64,000 bases of DNA from Marinobacter gudaonensis (GCF_900115175.1 NZ_FOYV01000001.1:2294001-2358000); one strand, 5' to 3'; numbered from the stretch's first letter, positions 37,871 to 46,811 are shown. Notes: generated by a model from the sequence alone, not told the origin. A program made the numbers and translations.

Positions 37871-39427
37871 TCAGGAGTCGCCGAACTGGTCGTGCAGGAA
37901 GGCGCGGAACCGGCTCATGGGGGCGCCTGCGGTGCGCAGATCCGGCCAGACGCCGGGCCGGAATCCGGGCAACTGACCGGACAGGAACGGCGCTACCAGG
38001 GCCGGGTCGGCACTGATCACGTGAACCACCACATCTCGGCTCGCGCCCTCGCCGGTGATCAGTGGCGCGGGCTGGTGGTCCCCGAGCAGGATCAACAAGG
38101 CGCTATCGCCCAGGTAACGGCCGGCAAACCCGCCGGCGGTGGCCAGGGCATAGGCAATGGCCTGGCCATAGTGCAGTCGAACCCTGTCCGGGTCCCGCCA
38201 CAGTGACACCGGGGCTTCGCCCGCCCCCTGCCAGCGCTGGAAGATCTCACCGCGACCGATGGCCTCCCAGTCCTCCAGCACCGGCAGGATGGGCACCCAG
38301 GGCGCGTGACTGCTGATCAGCGCCAACTCGGCGAATACCGGCCGATCACTGCCCTGGCGCAGCTGCTGGAACCGGTACCAGGTGTACTGGTCGGGCATGG
38401 TGACCCAGTTGAAGGCCGGGCCCAGGTAGCCGAGGTCGTCATGGTCGTAGATCTGGCTGTAGCCGAGCAGGCGACCCTCCGGCCAGGGCTGGGTGATCGC
38501 CGGCATGATGGCCAGAGTGCGATGCCCGGTGCTGCGAAAATCGTCAATCAGGGTGCTGTAGCCGCTACTCAGGAGCGTTTCGTAGGCAAGCTGGTTGCCA
38601 ATCCAAAGTCCGCTGAGTACCGAGGTGTGGCCCAGCCACGATTGGCCCCCCTGGATCGGCGATTGCAGCCGCCCGGTAGCCACGGTCAGCCCGGCGGCTT
38701 TCAGTTCCCGGGCCAGCGTGTCGAGGGCGGGCTGGGTCAGGGGCCGGTATCGGTCATCGGCGAGCGCCGAGATGCCATAGGATTCCACGAAACCGAAGAT
38801 CACGTCCCGGCCGGCGAGCTGCGCCAGAGGGCTGGCCTGGCGCTGCCCCCCGGAACCCGTGCCCAACTCGCTGGCAAACGCCTGCTGGGTGTTATGGGTC
38901 TGATGGACCAGAGAGGCCTGATGGGCAACCAGCGCCCATGCAGGGCTGCCGATCCAGGGTGTGACGGAGCCGGCAGCAGCCAGCCCGGCCATCAGCCAAA
39001 GGGGCTTGCTCATTTGTCGGGGTGCGTGCTGGCCCACCTGGCCGAGCAGGCACCGGAACAACCAGCCGAGCGCCACCAGCGCTATAGCCAGGAACAGCAG
39101 CCCAGCCACAGCCAGTGCCGGGCCCAGGTTGGTAGTCAGCAGGTTCCAGGTGGCGTCCAGTAGCCCGATTTCCAGGTACAGGTTCAGGCCCCGGCCGAGA
39201 CTCTGCCGGATCAGAGCGTCCGCCAGCACCAGCAAGACCAGCAGGGCATAGACGGCAGCCAGCACCGAACTCAATCGCTGGCGGTGTTGCGTCAGCCCGC
39301 ACAGGGCCGCCCAGACCACGAGTGCCTCCACGGCAAGCACCGGGTTGTTGCCGGGCAGGGCCAGGGCCGGAACCAGCAGCAGCCCGTTGAGCAGCACCAG
39401 GCTGATCAGGAGACGGTGTCGAGACAT
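37871..39427 (-). CDS. Membrane-anchored sulfatase/phosphoglycerol-transferase-like protein
   Basis: A 518-residue protein from the ATG at 39427, overlapping opgH by 22 bases. Residues 1-175 hold about five membrane segments; the rest is an alkaline-phosphatase-superfamily domain like that of LtaS and OpgB: DVIFGFVESYG near 205, GGQSWLGHTSVLSG with the likely nucleophile serine, SSHAPWVPI, and LLGDHQPAPLI with metal ligands. OpgB enzymes move phosphoglycerol from lipid to periplasmic glucans. Linkage to opgH makes a glucan-decorating role plausible but unproven; a phosphatase or sulfatase role remains possible. Confidence 0.75.
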   Translation of the reverse strand: MSRHRLLISLVLLNGLLLVPALALPGNNPVLAVEALVVWAALCGLTQHRQRLSSVLAAVYALLVLLVLADALIRQSLGRGLNLYLEIGLLDATWNLLTTNLGPALAVAGLLFLAIALVALGWLFRCLLGQVGQHAPRQMSKPLWLMAGLAAAGSVTPWIGSPAWALVAHQASLVHQTHNTQQAFASELGTGSGGQRQASPLAQLAGRDVIFGFVESYGISALADDRYRPLTQPALDTLARELKAAGLTVATGRLQSPIQGGQSWLGHTSVLSGLWIGNQLAYETLLSSGYSTLIDDFRSTGHRTLAIMPAITQPWPEGRLLGYSQIYDHDDLGYLGPAFNWVTMPDQYTWYRFQQLRQGSDRPVFAELALISSHAPWVPILPVLEDWEAIGRGEIFQRWQGAGEAPVSLWRDPDRVRLHYGQAIAYALATAGGFAGRYLGDSALLILLGDHQPAPLITGEGASRDVVVHVISADPALVAPFLSGQLPGFRPGVWPDLRTAGAPMSRFRAFLHDQFGDS

Positions 39428-41514
39428 AGCGGTTGCTCGTATGTTACCGGTTGCGCCTTGGTCTGTTCCGGCGGGTGCTCGCGGATTGCCTGGGCCAGGC
39501 GATGCAGTGTTTCCCGCCAGGGTGTGCCGGGCGCCGCCGACCAGGCATGCCGGTGGAGCTCCGCCAGAGCCCCGGGATGGTCGCAGATCCGGCTGCGCTC
39601 GCTGTTGCCGAGGGCAGCCGCGCCCCCACTGACGCAACGATCAACCAGCGCCTGCAGTGCGGCTCCCTTGCGACCGGTCATATCGGCCTGACGCGGCGGA
39701 GTGAACCGGGGCTGGTGCGGAGTCAGTACCGCCTGTTCAAACCAGCTCAGGTCCTGCCAGCGACGGGCCAGTGGAGGTGCTGAGTCGGCGGCTTCCAGCA
39801 GGCTTGAGGTGGCGGTGTCTTCCGGCACCCTGAGCCAGAGACCGGGAGCAGCCGGGCGGCTCAGCCACCGGGCCAGGCAGGGCATCAGCAGCACCGGCGC
39901 CACGACCGGCAGGGCCCAGGGTGTCAGGCCCGGTGCGTGCAACTGTACCAGTACCAGCACTCCGGCAGCTGCAACCAGGGGCAGAACAACCTGGCGCAGG
40001 CCGAACCCCAATCGGGTGTGGCCCGCTCGATTCTGGCCCTGCCAGGCCACCTTCAGGTTCATCAATGCGCCGAGTACGTGGCCGGTGTGGCAGAGCATGC
40101 GTGCCGGCGCCAGCACCAGTGCCAGTATGGTTTCGACCAGCGTGTTCATCCACAGACGCACGGTTCCGCCGAAACGGGCGGCTCGGCCTGCCAGCAGTTG
40201 GTCGACGACCGCCAGAATGCGGGGCCCGAACAGCAGCAGCGCTGTCATCGCAATCAGCACCAGCCCTCCGGCCGACCCCGTACTGCCACCGGCCAGTATG
40301 CCGGGCAGCGCCGGAGACGGGGCGAGGGGCATGGAGGCGACGTATCCGGAAAGGGCCAGAAACAACAGCCACAGGGGCGAGGCCAGAAACGAGAGAATGC
40401 CGGTCGCCAGGGCCATGCGGTGTGCGAACCTCAGACGCCCAAGGGTGGCGAGCAGCCAGAGATGCTGCAGGTTGCCACGGCACCAGCGTCGGTCCCGCCG
40501 CAGATCGTCGGCCAGCGTGGGCGGCGACTCTTCATAACTGCCGCCAATGGCCGGCTCCAGCCAGACTTCATAGCCGGCCCGGCCCATCAGTGCCGCTTCC
40601 ACGAAATCGTGACTGAGCACAGAGCCCCGAAAGAGACCGGGCCCCCGGAGACGGCGCAGGCCGCAATGCCGTATGAACGGGGCCACCCGGATAATCGCGT
40701 TGTGGCCCCAATAGGCGGCATCCCCCAACTGAATGGCCGCAAGGCCGGCGGCGAAGAGCCGGCAGTAGCAGCGGTTGGCGAACTGCTGCAGACGGGCGAA
40801 GCGGGTATCGGCCCGAGCCAGGCGCGGCGCGGTCTGGATAATGCCTGCCTGGGGCCGGGATTCCATCAGGAGCACCAGCCGCCGGACACAATCGCCCGTG
40901 AGCAGGCTGTCGGCGTCCAGCACGATCATGTACCGGTACAGGCGCCCCCAGCGACGCAGGAAATCGGCGATGTTGCCGCTCTTGTGGTTCAGGTTGAGGG
41001 TGCGACGCCGATAGAACAGCCTGCCGTGGGCGTCCAGCTCATCGCAGAGCCGGGCGCAGGCGGCCTGTTCCTCCAGCCAGACTTCCGGATCCTGACTGTC
41101 GGACAGCACATAGCAGTCCATAATTTCGCCGCGGGACTGCATATCCTGGTAAATGGCACGCAGCCCGGCGAGGGTTCGCTGTACCGGTTCGTGGCAGATT
41201 GGCATCACCAGTGCCGTGGCTGGCAGGGAGCCGGCTTGCGAATGCGGGTGGGGCGTGGCTCGGGCCAGACTCCAGGGATCCCCGCCCCGGCGCAGCGCCA
41301 CGAAGCCAAAGACGGCGGTCCAGAAACCCAGGCCAATCCAGGCAAACAGAACGCCAAACACCGTCATCAGCGCCGGCACCGCCCAGCCCTGGGCGGGTTC
41401 CGGCAGAGTGCCTGCGAACAGCCACAGCCCAGTTGCCGTCTGGCCAGCCACCAGCGTTGCCAGTAGCAGGCGCCGGCGAAAGGCCACCGGCCGCCAGCAA
41501 CCGCTGCGGCTCAT
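39406..41514 (-). CDS. opgH: Osmoregulated periplasmic glucan glucosyltransferase OpgH (core)
   Basis: A 702-residue inner-membrane GT2 enzyme that builds the beta-1,2 glucan backbone from UDP-glucose and exports it. Signatures: RRLLLATLVAGQTATGLW as first membrane segment, LPATALVMPICHEPVQRTLAGL, VLDADSLLTGD with the catalytic DxD, GHNAIIRV, SHDFVEAALM and the R/QxxRW-type RRDRRWCRGN. E. coli OpgH has about 140 extra N-terminal residues before this first segment; here they are missing, and a separate overlapping ORF upstream ends with a matching fragment. No opgG lies next to it. Confidence 0.93.
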   Translation of the reverse strand: MSRSGCWRPVAFRRRLLLATLVAGQTATGLWLFAGTLPEPAQGWAVPALMTVFGVLFAWIGLGFWTAVFGFVALRRGGDPWSLARATPHPHSQAGSLPATALVMPICHEPVQRTLAGLRAIYQDMQSRGEIMDCYVLSDSQDPEVWLEEQAACARLCDELDAHGRLFYRRRTLNLNHKSGNIADFLRRWGRLYRYMIVLDADSLLTGDCVRRLVLLMESRPQAGIIQTAPRLARADTRFARLQQFANRCYCRLFAAGLAAIQLGDAAYWGHNAIIRVAPFIRHCGLRRLRGPGLFRGSVLSHDFVEAALMGRAGYEVWLEPAIGGSYEESPPTLADDLRRDRRWCRGNLQHLWLLATLGRLRFAHRMALATGILSFLASPLWLLFLALSGYVASMPLAPSPALPGILAGGSTGSAGGLVLIAMTALLLFGPRILAVVDQLLAGRAARFGGTVRLWMNTLVETILALVLAPARMLCHTGHVLGALMNLKVAWQGQNRAGHTRLGFGLRQVVLPLVAAAGVLVLVQLHAPGLTPWALPVVAPVLLMPCLARWLSRPAAPGLWLRVPEDTATSSLLEAADSAPPLARRWQDLSWFEQAVLTPHQPRFTPPRQADMTGRKGAALQALVDRCVSGGAAALGNSERSRICDHPGALAELHRHAWSAAPGTPWRETLHRLAQAIREHPPEQTKAQPVTYEQPLCLDTVS

Positions 41515-41762
41515 TCGGGATAGCCCATGCTGGACCGTGCAATCGGGGGCAACCGCTGACTGCGGGGAGGGGGCGACAGGCCGAGGGTACCGGATAGCTG
41601 TTCCAGCGGCTCCGCTGCCTGCCGTGCTGCGTCGTCAGCGAGCAGCCGTTGCAGCTGTACTCGCGTTCCCGGGTCTGTCTCATGACCGGCCGCCTGCAAA
41701 TACAGAAGTGCGCGCAAATAGGGTTGATCTGGCGTATCCACGATGGTCTCCGCTCTCCACAT
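41511..41762 (-). CDS. Small protein resembling the OpgH N-terminal cytoplasmic region
   Basis: An 83-residue ORF whose stop overlaps the opgH ATG (ATGA). Its end, LPPIARSSMGYPE, resembles the sequence I recall from OpgH proteins of Pseudomonas and E. coli (MPPIKRSSMVPEPW, AMPEAKRSSMFPDPW), which lies 40-50 residues before the first membrane helix. So this looks like the regulatory N-terminal domain encoded as a separate coupled gene, or produced by a frameshift with loss of the linker. In E. coli that N-terminal region binds FtsZ. The rest is helical, Leu/Ala/Gln-rich and not recognisable. Confidence 0.6.
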   Translation of the reverse strand: MWRAETIVDTPDQPYLRALLYLQAAGHETDPGTRVQLQRLLADDAARQAAEPLEQLSGTLGLSPPPRSQRLPPIARSSMGYPE

Positions 41763-41888
41763 TCCGAGCCAGATTCCCGACCAGGTGCCTTGCAGCAGTA
41801 CGAACTGCGGTCAGCGATAACCGGCCTGTCAGGGAAGACTCGGGCGTAAACTCTGATACGCCGTGGAGACCGGCTTCAGACCACTGGT

Positions 41889-42425
41889 TTACTGATCGTT
41901 AAGGTACTCATCCTTCAGCCGGACATAATTGGCGGCGGTGTAGGTAAAAAAGCTCCGTTCCTTCTCTGTCAGCGCCCTCGCCTTCTTGCACGGCGAGCCG
42001 ACGTAGAGATGCCCGGACTCCAGGGTCTTCCCCGGTGGTACCAGACAGCCGGCAGCCACGATCACCTCGTCCTCCACCACGGCCCCGTCCATGATGATAC
42101 AGCCCATGCCCACCAGCACCCGGCTACCAATGGTGCAGCCATGCAGCAGCGCCTTGTGGCCCACGGTCACATCGTCACCGAGCGTGAGCGGATAGCCGCC
42201 GGGGTTGTAGTCACTGGCGTGGGTGATGTGCAGCACCGAGCCATCCTGGATGCTGCAACGATGGCCAATGCGAATTTCATGCATATCGCCCCGCACCACG
42301 GTCATTGGCCATATGGAAACATCATCACCGGTTTTAACATTGCCAATCACCACGGCACTTGGATCCACCCAGGCCCGTTCCCCAAAATATGGCGTAGTGC
42401 CCTTGTGCGCGCGTATATTCGTCAT
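41889..42425 (-). CDS. Gamma-class carbonic anhydrase-like hexapeptide-repeat protein
   Basis: A 178-residue left-handed beta-helix protein of the YrdA/PaaY/CaiE group. Hexapeptide repeats run from AVVIGNVKTGDDVSIWPMTV to VGMGCIIMDGAVVEDEVIV, and the zinc ligand histidines are visible in HRCSIQD...LHITHA and GHKALLHGC. It probably forms trimers binding a metal between subunits; carbonic anhydrase activity is variable in this subgroup. It is divergent from prlC across a gap with a long palindromic element. Confidence 0.9.
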   Translation of the reverse strand: MTNIRAHKGTTPYFGERAWVDPSAVVIGNVKTGDDVSIWPMTVVRGDMHEIRIGHRCSIQDGSVLHITHASDYNPGGYPLTLGDDVTVGHKALLHGCTIGSRVLVGMGCIIMDGAVVEDEVIVAAGCLVPPGKTLESGHLYVGSPCKKARALTEKERSFFTYTAANYVRLKDEYLNDQ

Positions 42426-42462
42426 TACATAGTACCTGCTATGGATTTACCCGGAGGCCCGA

Positions 42463-42578
42463 GGCGCCTGTGGGTGAGGCCTTTCCAAAACTGTCTGTCG
42501 CCAGGGATGGCGACAGTCAAGCGTCACAGGGATGTGCCGCCAGGAGCGAGTTTTGGAAAGGCCTCACCCACAGGTGCC
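42463..42578. repeat. 116-bp palindromic element (MITE/REP-like) before prlC
   Basis: Outer arms of 30 bases (42463-42492 and 42549-42578) are inverted copies with one mismatch; the left arm contains CCTGTGGGTGAGGCCTTTCC. Inside is a second perfect 8-bp hairpin, CTGTCGCC-AGGGAT-GGCGACAG (42495-42516), and the same AGGGAT word recurs at 42528. No ORF is inside. Confidence 0.85.
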
Positions 42579-42637
42579 AACCTCGGACTTACACAAACTG
42601 AAACTACCCAAGATTCGACCAGCTGAGAAGGGGACCT

Positions 42638-44683
42638 ATGAATAACCCGTTACTGACTGACGACCTGTTGCCGAAGTTTGACCATGTCCGCACCGAGCAC
42701 ATGGAAACGGCCATCGACCAGATTCTCAGTGAAAACCGGATGAAGATCAGCCAACTGGCCGAACAGGAAGACCCCACATGGGAAACCCTGGCCCAGCCGG
42801 TACAGGCCCTGGACGACAAACTGAGCCGCGCCTGGTCCGTGATCTCGCACCTTAACGGCGTGATGAACAACGACGAATTGCGCCAGGTCTACAAGCGCTG
42901 CCTGGAAAAGCTGACCGAATACAGCACCGAAGTCAGCCAGAATGAGACCCTGTGCAACGCCTGGAAGAAACTGGCCGAACGGCCGGATTTCAAGGATCTT
43001 ACAGAAGCCCAGCGCAAGGCCGTGGAAAACACCCTGAGGGATTTCCACCTGGGCGGCGTGGATCTGCCCGCGGACAAGAAAAAACAGTACGCCGAATTGT
43101 CCCGGGAGCTCTCCGAGCTGTCCAACAAGTTCAGCGACAACGTACTGGATGCCACCCAGCACTGGTACAAGCACATCACCGACGTCGACCAGCTGGCCGG
43201 CGTGCCAGAGACCGCCATCGAGAGCGCCAAACAGGCGGCCCGGCAGAAAGAGCTGGACGGCTACGTGATCACCCTGGACTTCCCGAGCTTCTACCCGGTG
43301 ATGACCTACTGCGACAACCGGGACCTGCGCCGCGAAGTCTACGAAGCCTTCGTAACCCGCGCCTCCGACCAGGGCCCTGACGCCGGCCAGTGGGACAACA
43401 CCCCGGTAATGGCCGAAATCCTCAAGCGCCGCCACGCTCAGGCCAAACTCCTGGGCTTCAACAACTACGCCGAGCGCTCCCTGGCCACCAAAATGGCCCG
43501 CAGCAGCGACGAAGTGCTCGAATTCCTGAACCAGCTGGCGGCCAAATCCAAACCCCAGGCCGAGAAAGAGTTCGCCGAGCTCAAGGCGTTCGCAAAGGAC
43601 GAGTACGGGGTTGAGGATCTGCAGGCCTGGGACGTGGGCTACTACAGCGAGAAGCTGCGCCAGGCCCGCTACGACATCTCCCCGGAAACCCTGCGCCCCT
43701 GGTTCCCGGTGAACAAGGTAGTGCCTGGCCTGTTCCGGGTGGCGGAGAAGCTGTTCGACGTACAGATCGAGGCGAAACCCGAGGTGGAAACCTGGCACGA
43801 GGACGCCGCGGCGTATTGCATCAGCCGCAACGGCGAGCCCCTGGCCTGGTTCTACCTGGACCTGTTTGCCCGCCAGGGCAAGCGCGGCGGTGCCTGGATG
43901 GCCGACTGCCGGGTGCGCTGGCGTAACCTCCGTGGCCAGGTGCAGCTGCCGGTGGCCTTCCTCACCTGCAACTTCACCCCGCCGGTGAACGGCAAGCCCT
44001 CGCTGCTCACGCACGACGAGGTCACCACCCTGTTCCACGAATTCGGCCACGGCCTGCACCACATGCTCACCCAGGTGGATGTGCTGGACGTGTCCGGCAT
44101 CAACGGCGTGGCCTGGGACGCGGTGGAGCTGCCCAGCCAGTTCCTGGAAAACTGGTGCTGGAACCCGGAATCCCTGGCGCTGATTGCCTCCCACCACGAA
44201 ACCGGGGAGCCGCTGCCGGAGGATCTGCTGCAGAAGCTGCTGGCGGCCAAGAACTTCCAGTCCGGCATGGCCATGGTGCGCCAGCTGGAATTCTCCCTGT
44301 TCGACTTCCGCCTGCACGCGGAATTCACCGACGAGGCCCCCACCAACCCGCTGGATATGCACCGCAAGGTGCGCAGTGAGATTGCGGTGGTGGAAGCCCC
44401 GGAATTCAACCGCTTCCCGAACGCCTTCTCGCACATTTTCGCCGGCGGTTACGCGGCGGGCTACTACAGCTACAAGTGGGCGGAAGTGCTGGCGGCCGAT
44501 GCCTTCTCATTGTTCGAGGAGAAAGGCATCTTCGACCCGGACACCGGCAAGGCCTTCCTCCACAACATTCTGGAGAAAGGCGGCTCACAGGAACCCATGG
44601 AACTGTTCAAGGCGTTCCGCGGTCGGGAACCCCAGGTGGATGCGCTGCTCAAACAGACCGGCATCACGGACGAAGCCGCCTGA
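42638..44683 (+). CDS. prlC: Oligopeptidase A
   Basis: A 681-residue cytoplasmic M3-family zinc metallopeptidase that degrades short peptides, including cleaved signal peptides. The zinc-binding motif TLFHEFGHGLHHML lies near residue 470, with the third ligand glutamate about 28 residues later in VAWDAVELPSQFLENW. Length matches PrlC. It is followed, past a REP-type hairpin, by a YheV-like gene, the same order as in pseudomonads. Confidence 0.97.
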   Translation: MNNPLLTDDLLPKFDHVRTEHMETAIDQILSENRMKISQLAEQEDPTWETLAQPVQALDDKLSRAWSVISHLNGVMNNDELRQVYKRCLEKLTEYSTEVSQNETLCNAWKKLAERPDFKDLTEAQRKAVENTLRDFHLGGVDLPADKKKQYAELSRELSELSNKFSDNVLDATQHWYKHITDVDQLAGVPETAIESAKQAARQKELDGYVITLDFPSFYPVMTYCDNRDLRREVYEAFVTRASDQGPDAGQWDNTPVMAEILKRRHAQAKLLGFNNYAERSLATKMARSSDEVLEFLNQLAAKSKPQAEKEFAELKAFAKDEYGVEDLQAWDVGYYSEKLRQARYDISPETLRPWFPVNKVVPGLFRVAEKLFDVQIEAKPEVETWHEDAAAYCISRNGEPLAWFYLDLFARQGKRGGAWMADCRVRWRNLRGQVQLPVAFLTCNFTPPVNGKPSLLTHDEVTTLFHEFGHGLHHMLTQVDVLDVSGINGVAWDAVELPSQFLENWCWNPESLALIASHHETGEPLPEDLLQKLLAAKNFQSGMAMVRQLEFSLFDFRLHAEFTDEAPTNPLDMHRKVRSEIAVVEAPEFNRFPNAFSHIFAGGYAAGYYSYKWAEVLAADAFSLFEEKGIFDPDTGKAFLHNILEKGGSQEPMELFKAFRGREPQVDALLKQTGITDEAA

Positions 44684-44689
44684 TACCGA

Positions 44690-44730
44690 GTGGTGTCGGG
44701 TTAGGCCCACGGCCGTAACCCGACAACCAC
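44690..44730. repeat. REP-like palindrome between prlC and the zinc-ribbon gene
   Basis: GTGGTGTCGGGTTAGGCC pairs with GGCCGTAACCCGACAACCAC around a CAC loop, with two single-base bulges. The GTCGGGTTA...TAACCCGAC core is a widespread gammaproteobacterial extragenic palindrome. It begins 6 bases after the prlC stop and may protect or trim the transcript. Confidence 0.8.
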
Positions 44731-44754
44731 TGCCCAAAGTTACGGGAGTTTTTT

Positions 44755-45009
44755 ATGGCGAGTCCAAAACGCTTTATCGCCGGTGCGGTCTGTCCTCGCT
44801 GTGCGGAAATGGACAAGATCATGATGTTCACCACCGACGACGATGAGCAGGTGCGCGAATGTGTGGCCTGCGGCTTTACCGATGCCATGTCCGACACCGA
44901 GCAGCCGGCCAATCCGGAGCTCGAGACGCGGGTGAACAAGCGTCGCAATGAGGATGATCACACCGTCAAACAGGTGGTGTTTTTCAAGTCCGCTGCCGAC
45001 GATGAGTAA
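44755..45009 (+). CDS. YheV-family putative zinc-ribbon protein
   Basis: An 84-residue protein with two CxxC pairs, CPRC at residues 13-16 and CVACG near residue 39, forming a single zinc ribbon; the C-terminal half is acidic and charged. YheV-type proteins are conserved in gammaproteobacteria without a known function. A GGGAG ribosome site is followed by a TTTTTT spacer. It probably shares the prlC transcript. Confidence 0.88.
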   Translation: MASPKRFIAGAVCPRCAEMDKIMMFTTDDDEQVRECVACGFTDAMSDTEQPANPELETRVNKRRNEDDHTVKQVVFFKSAADDE

Positions 45010-45050
45010 GTTGTCTTTCCCAGCCTGATAATGGTCGGGCTGAGAGGCCA

Positions 45051-45124
45051 TGGGCATGCTTTTCTTCTGGGAAAAACAACTCGCTTCGCTCAGACATCTT
45101 TTTCCCGGCAGAAAAGCACACCCA
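45051..45124. repeat. Hairpin element A of a nested inverted-repeat pair
   Basis: Arms 45051-45076 and 45099-45124 match at 22 of 26 positions (core TGCTTTTCTTCTGGGAAAAA against TTTTTCCCGGCAGAAAAGCA). The loop 45078-45098 contains CTCGCTTCGCTCAGACAT, repeated in inverse orientation in element B. Confidence 0.8.
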
Positions 45125-45173
45125 TACCCTCTCGACCGGACTGTCCAGTGATTTCCAGAAAGACCCTCCAAGG

Positions 45174-45202
45174 AAAAACGGCTTGAGACAAAAGCCGTTT
45201 TT
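45174..45202. terminator. Bidirectional intrinsic terminator
   Basis: AAAAACGGCTT and AAGCCGTTTTT form a perfect 11-bp stem with a GAGACAA loop, giving a U tract on both strands. It lies between the convergent YheV-like and antiporter genes. Confidence 0.85.
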
Positions 45203-45240
45203 CATTCTTTATCCCTGGAAATATCGTTTTGTTCTGACGT

Positions 45241-45329
45241 GAGGGGGTTGGGGGTCTATTCCCCGCCAGAAACGGATGTCTGAGCGAAGCGAGTTCCATT
45301 TCCAAGGGGAAAAGACCCCCAGCCCCCTC
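45241..45329. repeat. Hairpin element B of a nested inverted-repeat pair
   Basis: Arms 45241-45264 (GAGGGGGTTGGGGGTC...) and 45306-45329 match at 22 of 24 positions. The loop holds ATGTCTGAGCGAAGCGAG (45276-45293), the exact inverse of the loop word in element A. The 364-base gap 45010-45373 is thus two hairpins flanking a terminator and has no gene. Confidence 0.82.
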
Positions 45330-45373
45330 GCAGCCCGCCAACCAGCAGGCTACGAGGAACAGCAAACTCCGAA

Positions 45374-46696
45374 CTAGAGAACCATGGCCGCAACCCAACC
45401 GAAGGCGAGCAGCGGCAGGTTGTAGTGCAGGAACGTGGGCACCACGGTATCCCAGATGTGGTTGTGCTGGCCGTCGGCGTTCAGGCCGGCGGTGGGGCCC
45501 AGGGTGGAGTCGGAGGCCGGGGAGCCGGCATCGCCCAGCGCGCCGGCGGTGCCCACCAGAGCCACGATGGCCAGGGGGCTGAAGCCCAGCTGCAGGGCCA
45601 GGGGCACGTACAGGGCGGCGATGATGGGGATGGTGGAGAACGACGAGCCGATACCCATGGTAATCAGCAGGCCGACCACCAGCATCAGCAGGGCCGCCAT
45701 GGCCTTGTTCTCGCCGATGGCCGCCACCGAACTGTCCACCAGGCTGGCGATCTCGCCGGTTTCCCGCATCACTTCGGCAAAGCCCGAGGCGGCGATCATG
45801 ATGAATCCGATCATGGCGAGCATCTTCATGCCTTCGGTAAACAGGTCGTCGGCCTCTTTCCAGCGCACCACGCCGGACAGGTTGAACAGCACGAAACCGG
45901 CCAGCGCGCCCAGAATCATGGAGCCCAGCCAGAGCTGCACCACAAATGCGGTCACAATGGCTACCAGCGCCATCACCAGAGTGCGTGGGCTGTAGCGGGC
46001 GTCCACCCGTTCCGCTTTGGTGATGGTTTCCAGGTTATAGCTTCGACCGTTCCGGTAGCTGAAGAACACTGCAATCAGTAACCCGCACAACATGCCCAGC
46101 GCCGGCAGGGCCATGGCTTTCATGACGTTCAGGCCGGCGGCATCGACGCCGTTGGCGCTGACCTTGGCCAGCAGGATTTCGTTCAGGTAGATACCGCCAA
46201 ACCCCACGGGCAGGAACATGTATGGGGTAATCAGCCCGAAGGTGAGCACGCAGGCCACCAGGCGGCGATCCATGTTCAGTCTGGCCATCACGTACAGCAA
46301 CGGTGGCACCACCAGGGGAATGAAGGCAATGTGGATCGGCAGGACGTTCTGGGACGAGATGGCGATGGCCAGCAGCAGGCCGATGATCATAAAGCGCACG
46401 CCTTTGCCGGCGCTGCCCTCGTCCTGGCGGCCCACCAGGGCCAGGGCCTTGTCGGCCAGGGCGTGGGCCAGGCCGGACTTGCCGATGGCCACGGCGAAGG
46501 CGCCGAGAGTCGCGTAGGACAGAGCGACGGTGGCTCCGCCGCCCAGCCCGTTATTGAAGGCTTCGATGGTGGCTTCCAGGGACAGCCCGGCAATCAGGCC
46601 GCCGGAAACGGCACCGATGATCAGGGCAACAACTACGTGGATGCGGCACAGGCTCAGGGCGAGCATGATCGCGACCGCGGCGACAACGGCATTCAT
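45374..46696 (-). CDS. Na+/H+ antiporter-family / YuiF-like transporter
   Basis: A 440-residue inner-membrane protein with about 12 segments, of the ion-transporter superfamily related to NhaC and to the Bacillus YuiF histidine permease. Motifs include [21 protein letters not shown] and [35 protein letters not shown], a conserved C-terminal loop of the family. Annotated relatives are called Na+/H+ antiporter family proteins, but amino-acid uptake is equally possible. It stands alone, with terminator and repeats downstream. Confidence 0.85.
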   Translation of the reverse strand: MNAVVAAVAIMLALSLCRIHVVVALIIGAVSGGLIAGLSLEATIEAFNNGLGGGATVALSYATLGAFAVAIGKSGLAHALADKALALVGRQDEGSAGKGVRFMIIGLLLAIAISSQNVLPIHIAFIPLVVPPLLYVMARLNMDRRLVACVLTFGLITPYMFLPVGFGGIYLNEILLAKVSANGVDAAGLNVMKAMALPALGMLCGLLIAVFFSYRNGRSYNLETITKAERVDARYSPRTLVMALVAIVTAFVVQLWLGSMILGALAGFVLFNLSGVVRWKEADDLFTEGMKMLAMIGFIMIAASGFAEVMRETGEIASLVDSSVAAIGENKAMAALLMLVVGLLITMGIGSSFSTIPIIAALYVPLALQLGFSPLAIVALVGTAGALGDAGSPASDSTLGPTAGLNADGQHNHIWDTVVPTFLHYNLPLLAFGWVAAMVL

Positions 46697-46811
46697 GGCA
46701 AAACTCCGGGTAGGAATTGAGGACGATCCGGCCCCTTTTGGGGACCTGCATCATGAAAAGCGCGGTAATGTGCCGGAAACGACTGCGGTAGTCAAAGCGG
46801 TTGTGTAACGG

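Noticed and set aside
41511..41514. The opgH split as a simple base-calling error
   Set aside because: Not assumed, because the linker of about 40 residues is also missing and the junction is a clean ATGA overlap; kept as an open alternative in the finding.
42650..44434. A 594-codon leftward open frame opposite prlC
   Set aside because: Antisense shadow of a well-supported metallopeptidase with no domain of its own.
45010..45373. A CRISPR-like repeat array in this gap
   Set aside because: The repeated word occurs only twice and in inverted orientation, with no regular spacers and no cas genes.
45090..45398. A 102-codon leftward ORF starting like a lipoprotein (LVACWLAGC)
   Set aside because: It reads through the two palindromic elements and a terminator and overlaps the 3' end of the antiporter gene; such ORFs in repeats are usually spurious.
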